Assembly (NCBI GenBank): GCA_002309655.1
Contig: DBXM01000007.1
Location: forward strand, 1 to 42,021
From: Mageeibacillus sp. UBA1212
GTDB lineage: Bacteria > Bacillota > Clostridia > UBA1212
Reading direction: 5' to 3'
DNA length: 42,021 bases
The translations under genes were made by a program, and so were the position numbers. Within the stretch, counting starts at the first letter, position 1; each line of letters opens with the position of its first letter. The notes beneath the pieces are model-generated. The model searched no databases. It was not told the DNA's origin and worked only from the letters and a program-made list of their open reading frames with translations. This document shows positions 16,352 to 24,652 of the stretch, piece after piece.

Positions 16352-16428
16352 GCGCCCATAGCTCAATTGGATAGAGCGTCTGGCTACGGACCAGAAGGTT
16401 GTGGATTCGATCTCTGCTGGGCGCGCCA
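16352..16428 (+). tRNA. tRNA-Arg (anticodon ACG)
   Basis: A 77-nt tRNA. Acceptor GCGCCCA (16352-16358) pairs with TGGGCGC (16418-16424), discriminator G, encoded CCA. The anticodon stem TCTGG/CCAGA surrounds loop CTACGGA, anticodon ACG at 16386-16388; A34 is expected to be edited to inosine by TadA deaminase. It reads CGU/CGC/CGA. It is 18 bp after tRNA-Ser under the same promoter. Confidence 0.97.
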
Positions 16429-16429
16429 A

Positions 16430-16470
16430 GGGGAAGATAGTACCGGTGATGGTATGTCTTCCTCTTTTTT
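16430..16470 (+). terminator. Rho-independent terminator after tRNA-Arg
   Basis: A long stem GGAAGATAGTACC / GGTATGTCTTCC with a GGTGAT-type loop is followed by CTTTTTT (to 16470). It lies immediately after the tRNA CCA end. Confidence 0.88.
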
Positions 16471-16543
16471 GTTAGATTCGGCCGTTTTTAAAGCCTTTCG
16501 TGTGAGCGTGGGTCAGAGTGTTTGAAATCGGTGTTGTACCGGG

Positions 16544-17443
16544 GTGACAGAATTGGAGAAGCACGAGTTTTCGACGTTGCATCCGTTGCTGAAGGTGATA
16601 TGCTTTGCGTTTATTCTCGGAGTGGCCATGTTCGTGGACAATATGGCTCTCAGGGGGATATCGCTTGCTCTGGCCCTCATAGCGCTCGCAGCTAACGGTC
16701 ATCCGTTCGGAAAGGTCGTTAAGCTCTTTTTGGGGTCGCTGATATCGTGCGTTGCTTTCGCAATTCTTAACTGTCTGATCTCGCACAACGGCGCGACTGT
16801 GTTATTCTCGATCAACAGGACGAGGTTCACGCTGGAAGCGGCTGTTTTCGGTCTGTCGATCGGGTTGATGCTGGCAGGCACTGCGTTCTGGTGTCTGTTT
16901 ATTACCGACGAGAGTTCAAGCGACGACCTTGTTTATCTGACGGGAAGGACGATGCCTAAGTTCTCGGTTCTGATTACGGTTACGCTAAGATACATTCCGG
17001 AAATCATCAGAACGTTCAGGGAGACGCTTTCCGCGCAGAAAATGCTCGGAGTGTATGACGGAAGGAAGTTCTATACGCGGGCGGCAGTGGCGTCAAAAAC
17101 GTTTATGACCGTGGTGGAACGTTCGCTCGAGGATGCGCTTGAGACGTCGATTGCAATGCAGGCGAAGGGCTTCGGGACGCGCGGGAGGACATTCGCGAGA
17201 CGGCAGAAATGGACTGTAAGAGATACGGTCGTATGCGCGGTTATGGCCGTTGCGGGGATTTTTTCCGTTGCCGGTACGGCTTTGGAATGGGTGACTTTCG
17301 AGTATTACCCCAATGTAATACTGTATTACGAACGGATACTCGGCGTGTTAACGATCGTTATGTACTGCGTGTTGTTTGCGATTCCTGCCGCTGTGACAAT
17401 TGAGGGGAGATTGAGATGGAAAAGCTGCTTGTCGATAACTTGA
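16544..17443 (+). CDS. ecfT: ECF transporter transmembrane component (EcfT/CbiQ family)
   Basis: The scaffold subunit of an energy-coupling-factor vitamin/metal importer, 299 residues. Several hydrophobic segments (about 16-50, 62-80, 100-122, 230-250 and 262-290) flank a cytoplasmic region with EcfT signatures: RYIPEIIRTFRETLSAQKMLG, and SLEDALETSIAMQAKGFG with the basic-flanked coupling motif that contacts the ATPases. The start is GTG 16544, but the ribosome binding site is poor and TTG 16553 is possible. It overlaps the ATPase gene by 28 bp. No riboswitch is visible in the short gap after the tRNA terminator. Confidence 0.88.
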   Translation: MTELEKHEFSTLHPLLKVICFAFILGVAMFVDNMALRGISLALALIALAANGHPFGKVVKLFLGSLISCVAFAILNCLISHNGATVLFSINRTRFTLEAAVFGLSIGLMLAGTAFWCLFITDESSSDDLVYLTGRTMPKFSVLITVTLRYIPEIIRTFRETLSAQKMLGVYDGRKFYTRAAVASKTFMTVVERSLEDALETSIAMQAKGFGTRGRTFARRQKWTVRDTVVCAVMAVAGIFSVAGTALEWVTFEYYPNVILYYERILGVLTIVMYCVLFAIPAAVTIEGRLRWKSCLSIT

Positions 17444-18789
17444 GTTTCAGATATGCGCTCGGAGACAGAGAGGTTCTGAAGAACGCGTCGTTCAGCATGG
17501 AAAAGGGCGGGATGGCAGTCGTCTGCGGAGCTTCCGGATCGGGAAAAACCACGCTTCTAAAGCTGCTCTGCCCCGCCATTGCGCCGAAAGGCGAGAGAAC
17601 CGGAAGCGTCACCGTTGACGGAAGGGATATTTATGCCATCCCGGCTCACGAGGCGGCGTCGATGGTTGCATATGTTGCCCAGAATCCCGAGGCGCAGATA
17701 GTGACCGACACGGCCTACGGAGAGCTTGCATTCGGGCCCGAAAATCTCGGGATCAAACCCGAAGAGATCAGGAGAAGGATTGCATGGACGGCCTCGTATT
17801 TCGGCATAGAGGAATGGCTCGACAAAAAAACGCAGGAACTTTCGGGCGGACAGAAACAGATACTCAACCTTGCTTCCGCGATAATGATGAAGCCGGAGAT
17901 TATTCTTCTTGACGAGCCGACGACGTATCTTGACCCGGTGATGACTTCACGGTTCATCTCGATGCTTCAGTCGGTCAACAGGGAACTCGGAACGACGGTT
18001 ATTGTGGCAGAACACAGGCCGGAGCTGTTTGCGGGAAAAGCGGACAGATACCTGACGGTTGAAGACGGCGAGGTGCGTGAATCGGCGGAGGAAATTGTTC
18101 CGCCGGAGCCCGACATGTTCTACGAGAGGCTTTTTGCGGTCAACGAACCGGAACGGAGAACAGGGAAAACAGACCGTGCGCTGAAATGCACGGACGTACG
18201 GTTCAGATTCCGCGGCGGCGACAGGGATGTACTCAAAGGGCTTAACGTTGATATTCCTAAAAGCAGCGTGTATGCGCTGCTCGGCTCAAATGGCGCCGGG
18301 AAAACGACGTTCTTGAAGTGCGTGACAGGCGAGCTCAAACCGTACCGGGGAAAGATAGAACTGACAGGAAAAGCTGCTGCGCTGCCGCAAAATCCGATAT
18401 CGATGTTCATAGAGGAAACTCCGCGAAAGGATTTCAGAAACTACCTGGTTTTGACAGGGTGTCCGATTAAGGATATAAGCTCGAGGATCGAAGCGGTGGC
18501 GGAAAAGACAGGAACCGCGGCGCTGCTGGACAGGAATTTCCTGGACCTCAGCGGCGGCGAGACGGAGATGTGCGCGGTGGCAAAACTGATGCTCACCGGC
18601 GCGGAGATAATGCTTCTTGACGAACCAACAAAGGGGCTCGACACCGTGTCGAAAAAGAGACTTGCGGAGTTTTTCGATGATCTTTCGAAGCAGAGCATGA
18701 CAGTAATCTTCGTGACGCATGACGCGGAATTCGCGAGAGAGGCGGCGACCGGAGCGGGCGTTTTGTCCGGCGGGGTTGTTTTGGAGTAA
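17416..18789 (+). CDS. ECF transporter ATPase with two fused ABC domains (EcfA-A')
   Basis: 457 residues in two ABC halves. First half: Walker A GASGSGKTT (about 38-46), Q-loop YVAQNPEAQIV, signature LSGGQKQ, Walker B IILLDEPTTYLD and H-loop EHRPE. Second half: Walker A GSNGAGKTT (about 293-301), signature LSGGETEM, Walker B IMLLDEPTKGLD and H-loop THDAE. The fused layout replaces separate EcfA1 and EcfA2. It energises the T and S components encoded on either side. Together the three genes look like a self-contained (group I) ECF system. Confidence 0.92.
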   Translation: MEKLLVDNLSFRYALGDREVLKNASFSMEKGGMAVVCGASGSGKTTLLKLLCPAIAPKGERTGSVTVDGRDIYAIPAHEAASMVAYVAQNPEAQIVTDTAYGELAFGPENLGIKPEEIRRRIAWTASYFGIEEWLDKKTQELSGGQKQILNLASAIMMKPEIILLDEPTTYLDPVMTSRFISMLQSVNRELGTTVIVAEHRPELFAGKADRYLTVEDGEVRESAEEIVPPEPDMFYERLFAVNEPERRTGKTDRALKCTDVRFRFRGGDRDVLKGLNVDIPKSSVYALLGSNGAGKTTFLKCVTGELKPYRGKIELTGKAAALPQNPISMFIEETPRKDFRNYLVLTGCPIKDISSRIEAVAEKTGTAALLDRNFLDLSGGETEMCAVAKLMLTGAEIMLLDEPTKGLDTVSKKRLAEFFDDLSKQSMTVIFVTHDAEFAREAATGAGVLSGGVVLE

Positions 18790-18816
18790 GGAGAACGGCT
18801 TTCGGGCGGGGTTGCG

Positions 18817-19584
18817 ATGGAAAAAGCGGCGCTTATAAGAAAAATAATATCATATACGCTCGTGCTGACCGCCGCTCCGGCGATGGTTATTCTGTTTGCG
18901 ACGGTTATGCCTCGAAGACTGTTTCTGCTTGTCGCGATTGCGATGGCGGCCGTGGCTGTAGGCGCGTTCTGCCTCAATTTTGAAAAAGAAAAGGACAACG
19001 GGGCAAGGACTGTTTTGACGGCGGTTTTTGCGGCGCTTTCGACGGCGAGCCGGGTTGTGTTCGCGGCGTTTCCGGGGTTCAAACCGATAATGAGCGTGAC
19101 TATGTTCGCGGGGATGTACCTTGGCGGAGACGCGGGGTTCCTTGTCGGAGCGCTGACCGCGCTACTCTCGAATTTCGTTTTCGGGCAGGGGGGATGGACG
19201 CCTTTCCAAATGCTTCTGTGGGGGCTGATCGGAGTTGCCGGAGGACTTTTTGCACCGATTCTTAAGAGGAGCAAAATCGCGCTTTGCATAGGAGGCGCGC
19301 TGTCGGGAATACTGTTTTCGCTGCTTATCGACGTGTGGTCGACTGTCTGGATGAAGGGGACGTTTTCGCTGCCGTTCTATCTGGGAGTGATCACGGAGAG
19401 CCTGCCGTTTACGATAACTTACGCGGTTTCGAATGTGATTTTTATGCTGATACTGGCAGAGCCGATGAGGAAAACTATGGAGCGGGCCGTTGTGAAGTTC
19501 GGAATTGAGGAGTTCAGGCCGGTCGCGGCGAAGAAAAGAAGCAGGAAGACTGAAGCGGAAAACGGGGAGGCCGGTCAAGGGTGA
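18817..19584 (+). CDS. ECF transporter S (substrate-binding) component
   Basis: 255 residues, with about six hydrophobic segments between 12 and 220 and a basic cytoplasmic tail. The stretch SRVVFAAFPGFKPIMSVTMFAGMYLGGDAGFLVGALTALLSNFVFGQGGWTPFQM is rich in glycines and aromatics, as in K16927-like S components annotated near cobalamin or cobinamide genes. Substrate cannot be read from sequence alone; a corrinoid is one possibility (inference). GTTGCG ATG 18817 follows the ATPase stop by 27 bp. The stop overlaps the next gene's GTG by 4 bp, so the next protein is translationally coupled. Confidence 0.84.
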   Translation: MEKAALIRKIISYTLVLTAAPAMVILFATVMPRRLFLLVAIAMAAVAVGAFCLNFEKEKDNGARTVLTAVFAALSTASRVVFAAFPGFKPIMSVTMFAGMYLGGDAGFLVGALTALLSNFVFGQGGWTPFQMLLWGLIGVAGGLFAPILKRSKIALCIGGALSGILFSLLIDVWSTVWMKGTFSLPFYLGVITESLPFTITYAVSNVIFMLILAEPMRKTMERAVVKFGIEEFRPVAAKKRSRKTEAENGEAGQG

Positions 19585-20375
19585 AAATTGCGATAGTTAT
19601 AGGCGCGTCATCGGGAATCGGCGCGGAGATTGCGAAGCAGCTTCAGGACAAGCGGGCGGTCGCTTTAGGAGGCACCCGGGAATTGTGGCTGATTGCCAGG
19701 CGGGCTGAATTGCTTGCGCTAAGGGCTGCGGAAATGCAGGGCCCGCTTGAGACAAGAGTTTTTCCCGGGGACGTTATAGATACGATGTTTTTGAAAGAGA
19801 TTGCGGGTGAACTGGAATCCGGACAACATGAGATTTCATGGCTTGTGCTGTCCGCGGGGACAGGCAGGTACGGGGATTTTGAGGAGACCGGCACCGGCGA
19901 AGCGCTCGGGTGTATTGACGTCAACTGCCGTTCACTGACTGCGGCCACTGCCGTGTTAGCGCCGTTCTTCTCGAAAGACGCCAGGGTCGTTATTCTGGCC
20001 AGCGGAGCGTCGTTTTTCCCACAGCCGGGGTTTGCGGTTTACGCAGCCACAAAGGCTTATGCGCTCAGCTTTGCCAGAGCTTTAGGTAAGGAGCTGTGTC
20101 CGAAAGGCGTTTCTGTTACCGCGGTGTGTCCCGGACCGTGCAACACGGAATTTATACGGAACGCCTCAGACGGGAAACCGGTGCCGAAGGTGAAACAGCT
20201 GTTTATGACGACTCCGGACAAAGTGGCGCGGAGGGCCGTTAACGCCGCAATCAAACGAAGAAAAGTGTGTTGCCCGACGTTCGGCATGAAGGCTGCGCGC
20301 GCCGGAAGGCATGTTCTTCCGGATGCGGTCGCAATCGAGTTCTTCGCAGCGGGAAGCAAAAACGGGGAGAAATAG
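19581..20375 (+). CDS. SDR-family short-chain dehydrogenase
   Basis: 264 residues. Seen: cofactor motif GASSGIG (about 8-14), NAG-equivalent LSAGTG, active-site Ser region ILASGAS, catalytic YAATK and the PG motif CPGPCNTEF. It is closest in style to DltE/YqjQ-like classical SDRs with a C-terminal helix. The reaction is unknown. It starts at GTG 19581 inside the stop of the ECF S component (GTGA overlap), so it belongs to that operon. A role in processing or salvage linked to the imported compound is possible but not shown. Confidence 0.85.
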   Translation: MKIAIVIGASSGIGAEIAKQLQDKRAVALGGTRELWLIARRAELLALRAAEMQGPLETRVFPGDVIDTMFLKEIAGELESGQHEISWLVLSAGTGRYGDFEETGTGEALGCIDVNCRSLTAATAVLAPFFSKDARVVILASGASFFPQPGFAVYAATKAYALSFARALGKELCPKGVSVTAVCPGPCNTEFIRNASDGKPVPKVKQLFMTTPDKVARRAVNAAIKRRKVCCPTFGMKAARAGRHVLPDAVAIEFFAAGSKNGEK

Positions 20376-20538
20376 GTGAAGGGATCCGGACTTTTGACAC
20401 TCTTTGGGAGCTTTCTGAATAAGAACTGTTTATTATAGTGGAAACAGCAGACTCGCGATGCGCTGCTGCTGAGAGAATTTACCTAAAAATAGGAATATTA
20501 TTAGATGAGACCGCGCCTGCGGGCACGGGAATACCGTA

Positions 20539-20567
20539 TTGACTTCTTGAGATAAATGATGTAAAAT
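20539..20567 (+). promoter_or_regulatory. recA promoter
   Basis: -35 TTGACT (20539-20544), 17-bp spacer, -10 TAAAAT (20562-20567), 33 bp before the recA start. A hairpin-forming CAGCAG/CTGCTG pair lies upstream at 20447-20470 in an otherwise gene-free 224-bp stretch. No Gram-positive LexA box (GAAC-N4-GTTC) is visible around the promoter. Confidence 0.85.
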
Positions 20568-20599
20568 AAAACAACAAACCTGAGGAGGTTAGCACTACT

Positions 20600-21652
20600 A
20601 TGGATGAAAAGAAAATGATGGATAAGAAGGCCGCTCTCGACGCGGCGATAGCGAGCATAGAAAAACAGTACGGTCAGGGAGCGGTTATGAAACTCGGAGA
20701 GAACCGCCACATGGAAGTCGACGCGATCTCCACCGGATGCATCGGACTTGACGCGGCGCTCGGAGTCGGCGGACTCCCCCGCGGAAGAATCGTTGAAATA
20801 TACGGGCCGGAGTCGTCAGGTAAGACGACGGTTGCGCTTCACGTGATTGCTGAGGCGCAGAAGCTGGGCGGCGCTGCGGCGTTTATTGACGTTGAACACG
20901 CGCTGGATCCTATTTACGCGCACAATCTGGGCGTGGATATCGACAATCTGCTTGTTTCGCAGCCGGACACGGGCGAGCAGGCACTTGAAATTACGGAAGA
21001 ACTTGTACGAAGCAGCGCGATTGACGTTATCGTTATCGACTCTGTTGCGGCGCTGGTTCCGAAGGCTGAGATCAACGGAGAGATGGGCGAGTCCTTCATG
21101 GGACTTCAGGCGCGTCTTATGTCGCAGGCACTCCGCAAACTCTCCGGCGTTATCAACAAATCAAGCACGGTTGCGATCTTTATCAACCAGCTCAGAGAGA
21201 AAATCGGCGTTATGTTCGGCAACCCCGAGACCACTCCCGGCGGCCGCGCGCTCAAGTTCTATTCTTCGGTCAGAATCGACGTCAGAAAAGTCGACGTTAT
21301 CAAAGAGGGCGGAGAAATCGTCGGAAGCAGAACGAAGGCCAAAATCGTTAAAAACAAGGTTGCGCCTCCGCTCAAGAACGTTGAGTTCGATATCATTTAC
21401 GGCAAGGGCATTTCCAAGTCCGGATCGCTGCTCGACCTCGCTGTTCTTAACGATATCATCGTGAAGAGCGGCTCGTGGTTCTCGTACGAGGGCAAGAGGA
21501 TCGGCCAGGGCAGAGAAAACGCGAAGGCGTTCCTGGAAGACAACCCCGAAGTGTACGATGAGATTGACCGCAAGCTTCGCACCATTCTCGGAAGCTCTAA
21601 AGCGACCGTGCCGATGTCGATTGAAGAGGCCGGCGGAGGAGACGAAGACTGA
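20600..21652 (+). CDS. recA: Recombinase RecA
   Basis: 350 residues, the usual RecA length. It binds single-stranded DNA, catalyses homologous pairing and strand exchange, and in most bacteria activates LexA cleavage. Seen: Walker A GPESSGKT (69-76), Walker B IVIDSVAAL, the L1/L2 regions (EMGESFMGLQARLMSQALRKL, NQLREKIGVMFGNPETTPGGRALKF) and an acidic C-terminus (GGGDED). A strong GAGGAGGTT precedes ATG 20600. It is followed by a short terminator hairpin and then recX, the usual order. Confidence 0.99.
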   Translation: MDEKKMMDKKAALDAAIASIEKQYGQGAVMKLGENRHMEVDAISTGCIGLDAALGVGGLPRGRIVEIYGPESSGKTTVALHVIAEAQKLGGAAAFIDVEHALDPIYAHNLGVDIDNLLVSQPDTGEQALEITEELVRSSAIDVIVIDSVAALVPKAEINGEMGESFMGLQARLMSQALRKLSGVINKSSTVAIFINQLREKIGVMFGNPETTPGGRALKFYSSVRIDVRKVDVIKEGGEIVGSRTKAKIVKNKVAPPLKNVEFDIIYGKGISKSGSLLDLAVLNDIIVKSGSWFSYEGKRIGQGRENAKAFLEDNPEVYDEIDRKLRTILGSSKATVPMSIEEAGGGDED

Positions 21653-21689
21653 CGGGAAAATGTCGCGGGTTCGCGATTTTCGATTGAGT

Positions 21690-21714
21690 AAAAGCCGCTG
21701 AATTGCGGCTTTTG
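21690..21714 (+). terminator. Terminator between recA and recX
   Basis: A perfect 9-bp stem, AAAAGCCGC (21690-21698) / GCGGCTTTT (21705-21713), with a 6-base loop. The T tract is short, so partial read-through into recX is likely, as is common for this pair. Confidence 0.75.
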
Positions 21715-21814
21715 CCGTCAAATTAATGATGTTTTGCAGGCAAAATCCTGTGTGTACGCGTACTGCGTTCGCATCTGAGCATGTGTGTGTGCGGATTTCC
21801 GGAGTTGATTTAAA

Positions 21815-22489
21815 ATGATCAGAGAACCCATTAAAGCGGATATCGGAAAATCCGGCGAGAAGTATCTTGTTTCAGAATACAAAAAGAACGAGAACCGGGA
21901 GTACGAGGTCGTATTTAAAAACGGGTTTTCGGCGGTGTTTTCGGCGGAGGAGTTTCTGAAATACGACCTTTTCGACAAAGAAGAGTGTAACAGAAGAAGC
22001 TACGCCGAGCTGGTTCGTGAAGTTAATTACGGACGGTGCAGGGCGGTGGCGCTTAAACAGGCGAGGTCGTCGCCGAAGACCGTGGCGATGATTGCGGCAA
22101 AACTCAAAAGCATCGGGTTTGACGCGGAAACGGTAGAAAGAGTTACAGGAAGTTTGCTTGAAGAGGGCGAGCTGGATGACGCACTGTTTGCGGACCGGTT
22201 CGCGAGAGAGAAGGCCGAAGCCGGAAAGATGTCCGCGGACAGAATCGTCAGGGAACTTGAAATGAAGGGTGTTCCCGGGGATATCGCGGCTGCGGCGGTT
22301 GAAAAATACTGTGCACCCGACTTCGAGACAGCGAAGAATCTTGCCGAAAAAAAGGCGAAAACAGGGGCTTCGCGCGAAAAAACCATGAGGTATCTTCTCG
22401 GTAGGGGGTTCCGGATGTCTGTTGTAATCCGGGCGGTTGACGGGGTTTTCGGCGAAAGCGGCACCGGATTGTCTGAATGGGACAGCTGA
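21815..22489 (+). CDS. recX: RecA regulator RecX
   Basis: 224 residues. RecX binds RecA filaments and limits their activity. Seen: an N-terminal beta region (REYEVVFKNGFSAVFSAEEFLKY) and three tandem RecX three-helix repeats, with motifs RSSPKTVAMIAAKLKSIGFDAE, DALFADRFAREKAEAGKMSADRIVRELEMKGV and TMRYLLGRGFRMSVVIRAV. ATG 21815 follows CCGGAG by about 10 bases. It sits 160 bp after recA and its end overlaps rimO by 13 bp. Confidence 0.9.
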   Translation: MIREPIKADIGKSGEKYLVSEYKKNENREYEVVFKNGFSAVFSAEEFLKYDLFDKEECNRRSYAELVREVNYGRCRAVALKQARSSPKTVAMIAAKLKSIGFDAETVERVTGSLLEEGELDDALFADRFAREKAEAGKMSADRIVRELEMKGVPGDIAAAAVEKYCAPDFETAKNLAEKKAKTGASREKTMRYLLGRGFRMSVVIRAVDGVFGESGTGLSEWDS

Positions 22490-23937
22490 GCAGTTTATTA
22501 TCTGAGAGGGCGGCTGAATTAAAGTTGATTGACGAAAAGAAAAAGATAAAAATCGGAATGGTTTCTCTCGGATGCGCCAAAAACCGTGTCGACGCGGAGA
22601 TTATGCTCGGTTCGATATCCGAGGCGGGCTACGAAATCACTCCTTTTGAAGACCGGGCGGACGTGATAATTGTCAACACCTGCGGGTTTATAGACAGCGC
22701 GAAGGAAGAGGCAATCGACGCGATTCTTGAAGCGGCCGAAATGAAGGAAAAAGGCAGCGCGAAGGCGGTCATTGTTTCAGGATGCCTTGCGCAACGCTAC
22801 GGAAGAGAGATTCTTAAAAGCCTTCCGGAGGTTGACGCGGTCGTCGGCGCATACGGGTATTCGCACATTCTCGACGCAATCGAGAGTGTTCTTAACCGCG
22901 ACAGAAAAGTCAGAACAGACAAAGAAGACGCGCGAGAGATTCTAAAAAAAGGAAATGTGTGCTACTTTGACGACGCGGCGGATTTCTCGCTTGGATACCT
23001 TGACGGCAGACGGATCCTTACGACTCCTGCGAGCTATGCGTACTTGAAAATCGCGGAGGGCTGCAGCAACAGGTGCACTTACTGCGCGATTCCCGGGATA
23101 AGGGGACCGTACAGGAGCCGGCCGGCGGACAAGCTGCTGGAAGAGGCCAGAGGCATTGCGGCGCAGGGCGTATCGGAGATCGTTGTTATTGCGCAGGACA
23201 CGACTATGTACGGCAAGGATCTCGGGAACGGCGACGGGCTTCCCGGACTTCTCGAAGGGCTCGACAGAATCGACGGAATCGAGAGGGTGCGGATTCTCTA
23301 CTTGTACCCGGACGAGATTACAGACGACATTTTGAAAGCAGTCAAAAACTGCCGCAAGACGGTTCCGTATTTCGACATTCCGCTGCAGCACATAAGCGAC
23401 GGCGTGCTGAAAAGAATGAACAGACGCGGCAACGGGGCGCTTTACAGAAAGGTTATAGAGGATTTCCGCAAAGCCTTTCCCGAATGCGTCATAAGGACTT
23501 CGCTGATTACAGGCTTCCCGGGGGAGACCGAGGAGGAACACCGCGAACTGAAGGAGTTCCTGAAGGAGTATAAACTGGACAGGGTCGGCGTTTTCGAATA
23601 CTCGCGTGAAGAGGGCACACCCGCGGCTCGAATGAAAGACCAGGTTCATCCCGCAACGAAGAAACGCAGACGCCGCGAATTGATGGAGATTCAAAACGCG
23701 ATTTCTCTGGAGAAAAATCAAAGCCGGATCGGGAATATTTACGACGTTACGGTTGACGGCGTTTCAGACGACGGAATGTTCTACAAAGGGCGGTCATATA
23801 TGGAGGCGCCGGAGGAGGACGGGTTTATTTATTTCGCCGCAAAGGAGGAACTGAAAACCGGTCAAACGGTGCGCGTGAAGATCGTTGTCGCGGAGGATTA
23901 CGACCTTGTGGGCGAGCAAATACGCGATGAGGATTGA
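22477..23937 (+). CDS. rimO: Ribosomal protein S12 methylthiotransferase RimO
   Basis: A radical-SAM methylthiotransferase that modifies an aspartate of ribosomal protein S12. Counted from ATG 22477 (486 residues): N-terminal domain with Cys33 (SLGCAKNRVD), Cys69 (VNTCGFID) and Cys103 (SGCLAQRY) for one Fe-S cluster; radical-SAM C196xxxC200xxC203 in EGCSNRCTYCAIP for the other; and a C-terminal TRAM domain from about 420. The first about 25 residues are extra relative to typical RimO (which starts near KIGMVSLGC), so TTG 22525 or another internal start is possible. It overlaps recX by 13 bp and pgsA at its end. Confidence 0.93.
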   Translation: MGQLSSLLSERAAELKLIDEKKKIKIGMVSLGCAKNRVDAEIMLGSISEAGYEITPFEDRADVIIVNTCGFIDSAKEEAIDAILEAAEMKEKGSAKAVIVSGCLAQRYGREILKSLPEVDAVVGAYGYSHILDAIESVLNRDRKVRTDKEDAREILKKGNVCYFDDAADFSLGYLDGRRILTTPASYAYLKIAEGCSNRCTYCAIPGIRGPYRSRPADKLLEEARGIAAQGVSEIVVIAQDTTMYGKDLGNGDGLPGLLEGLDRIDGIERVRILYLYPDEITDDILKAVKNCRKTVPYFDIPLQHISDGVLKRMNRRGNGALYRKVIEDFRKAFPECVIRTSLITGFPGETEEEHRELKEFLKEYKLDRVGVFEYSREEGTPAARMKDQVHPATKKRRRRELMEIQNAISLEKNQSRIGNIYDVTVDGVSDDGMFYKGRSYMEAPEEDGFIYFAAKEELKTGQTVRVKIVVAEDYDLVGEQIRDED

Positions 23938-24052
23938 CACGGGAGCCGATTTGGAGTATATTTATTTATTGCGGGAGCGAAAATTCCCGCTGAAAACCGC
24001 GGTTTTTGAGCCGGGGAGGCTTGCGCAGGCAGTTGAAAGGGAGGCGATCGAA

Positions 24053-24640
24053 ACGAATCTTTCCAACAAAATAACGTTGTTCAGGATATTTGTTATTCCG
24101 CTTTTCCTGATATTTGCTTTCCCTCTTCCCGGTGTGCTCGGAACTCTTATTCCGTACGCCGTGAGATGCATTTGCGCGCTTGTGATTTTTGTCGTCGCGG
24201 AGATTTCGGACGTGGCGGACGGAAAGATTGCGCGGAAATACAACCAGGTGACCACTTTCGGGAAGTTCATGGATCCGATTGCGGACAAGCTTCTGGTGAC
24301 GGCGGCCCTGCTGGCAATCTGCGCGGAGAGAGCTTTTTACGTGTGGGCGACGGCGGTTATTCTGATGCGCGAGTTTGTTGTGACGGGGCTGAGAGTGATC
24401 GCGGCCTCCAAGGGAATCGTCATTGCCGCAGGAAAACTCGGGAAGTTGAAGACCGTTTTCCAGACCACCGGCATAACTATTCTACTCTCCGCAAAAGTGC
24501 TCGGTCTGATTTATTCTCCGATCGAGTATTATCTTGTGATTCTCGGCGATATCGTGATGGCAATTGCAGTTGTGCTGACGGTCGTCTCGGGCGTTGAGTA
24601 CTGTGTGAAGAATTCGAACGTGCTCAAGGAAGACGCGTGA
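24053..24640 (+). CDS. pgsA: Phosphatidylglycerophosphate synthase PgsA (probable ACG start)
   Basis: A CDP-diacylglycerol-glycerol-3-phosphate 3-phosphatidyltransferase, the committed step to phosphatidylglycerol, in the membrane. Seen: the CDP-alcohol phosphotransferase motif DVADGKIARKYNQVTTFGKFMDPIADK (D-G-x2-A-R-x8-G-x3-D-x3-D pattern) and about five hydrophobic segments. The family usually starts MNLPNK[LI]T; here the matching point, NLSNKITLFRIF, is preceded by ACG 24053, with AGGGAGG 8 bases upstream and no ATG/GTG/TTG nearby. The next usable start upstream, ATG 23927, overlaps rimO, has a poor ribosome site and adds 42 non-homologous-looking residues. Either ACG is used, or the base is mutated or misread. 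Confidence 0.88.
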   Translation, partial: TNLSNKITLFRIFVIPLFLIFAFPLPGVLGTLIPYAVRCICALVIFVVAEISDVADGKIARKYNQVTTFGKFMDPIADKLLVTAALLAICAERAFYVWATAVILMREFVVTGLRVIAASKGIVIAAGKLGKLKTVFQTTGITILLSAKVLGLIYSPIEYYLVILGDIVMAIAVVLTVVSGVEYCVKNSNVLKEDA

Positions 24641-24652
24641 TTGGGGTTTCTT

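Noticed and set aside
16471..16543. Riboswitch upstream of the ECF operon
   Set aside because: The gap is only about 70 bp after the tRNA terminator and has no recognisable conserved riboswitch core.
20395..20437. Second recA promoter (TTGACA at 20395 with TATTAT at 20432)
   Set aside because: The spacer is 31 bp, far too long.
20376..20599. LexA/SOS box upstream of recA
   Set aside because: No GAAC-N4-GTTC palindrome could be found around the promoter.
23927..24052. N-terminal extension of PgsA from ATG 23927
   Set aside because: Poor ribosome site, overlaps rimO, and the sequence does not look like the family; kept only as the alternative start.
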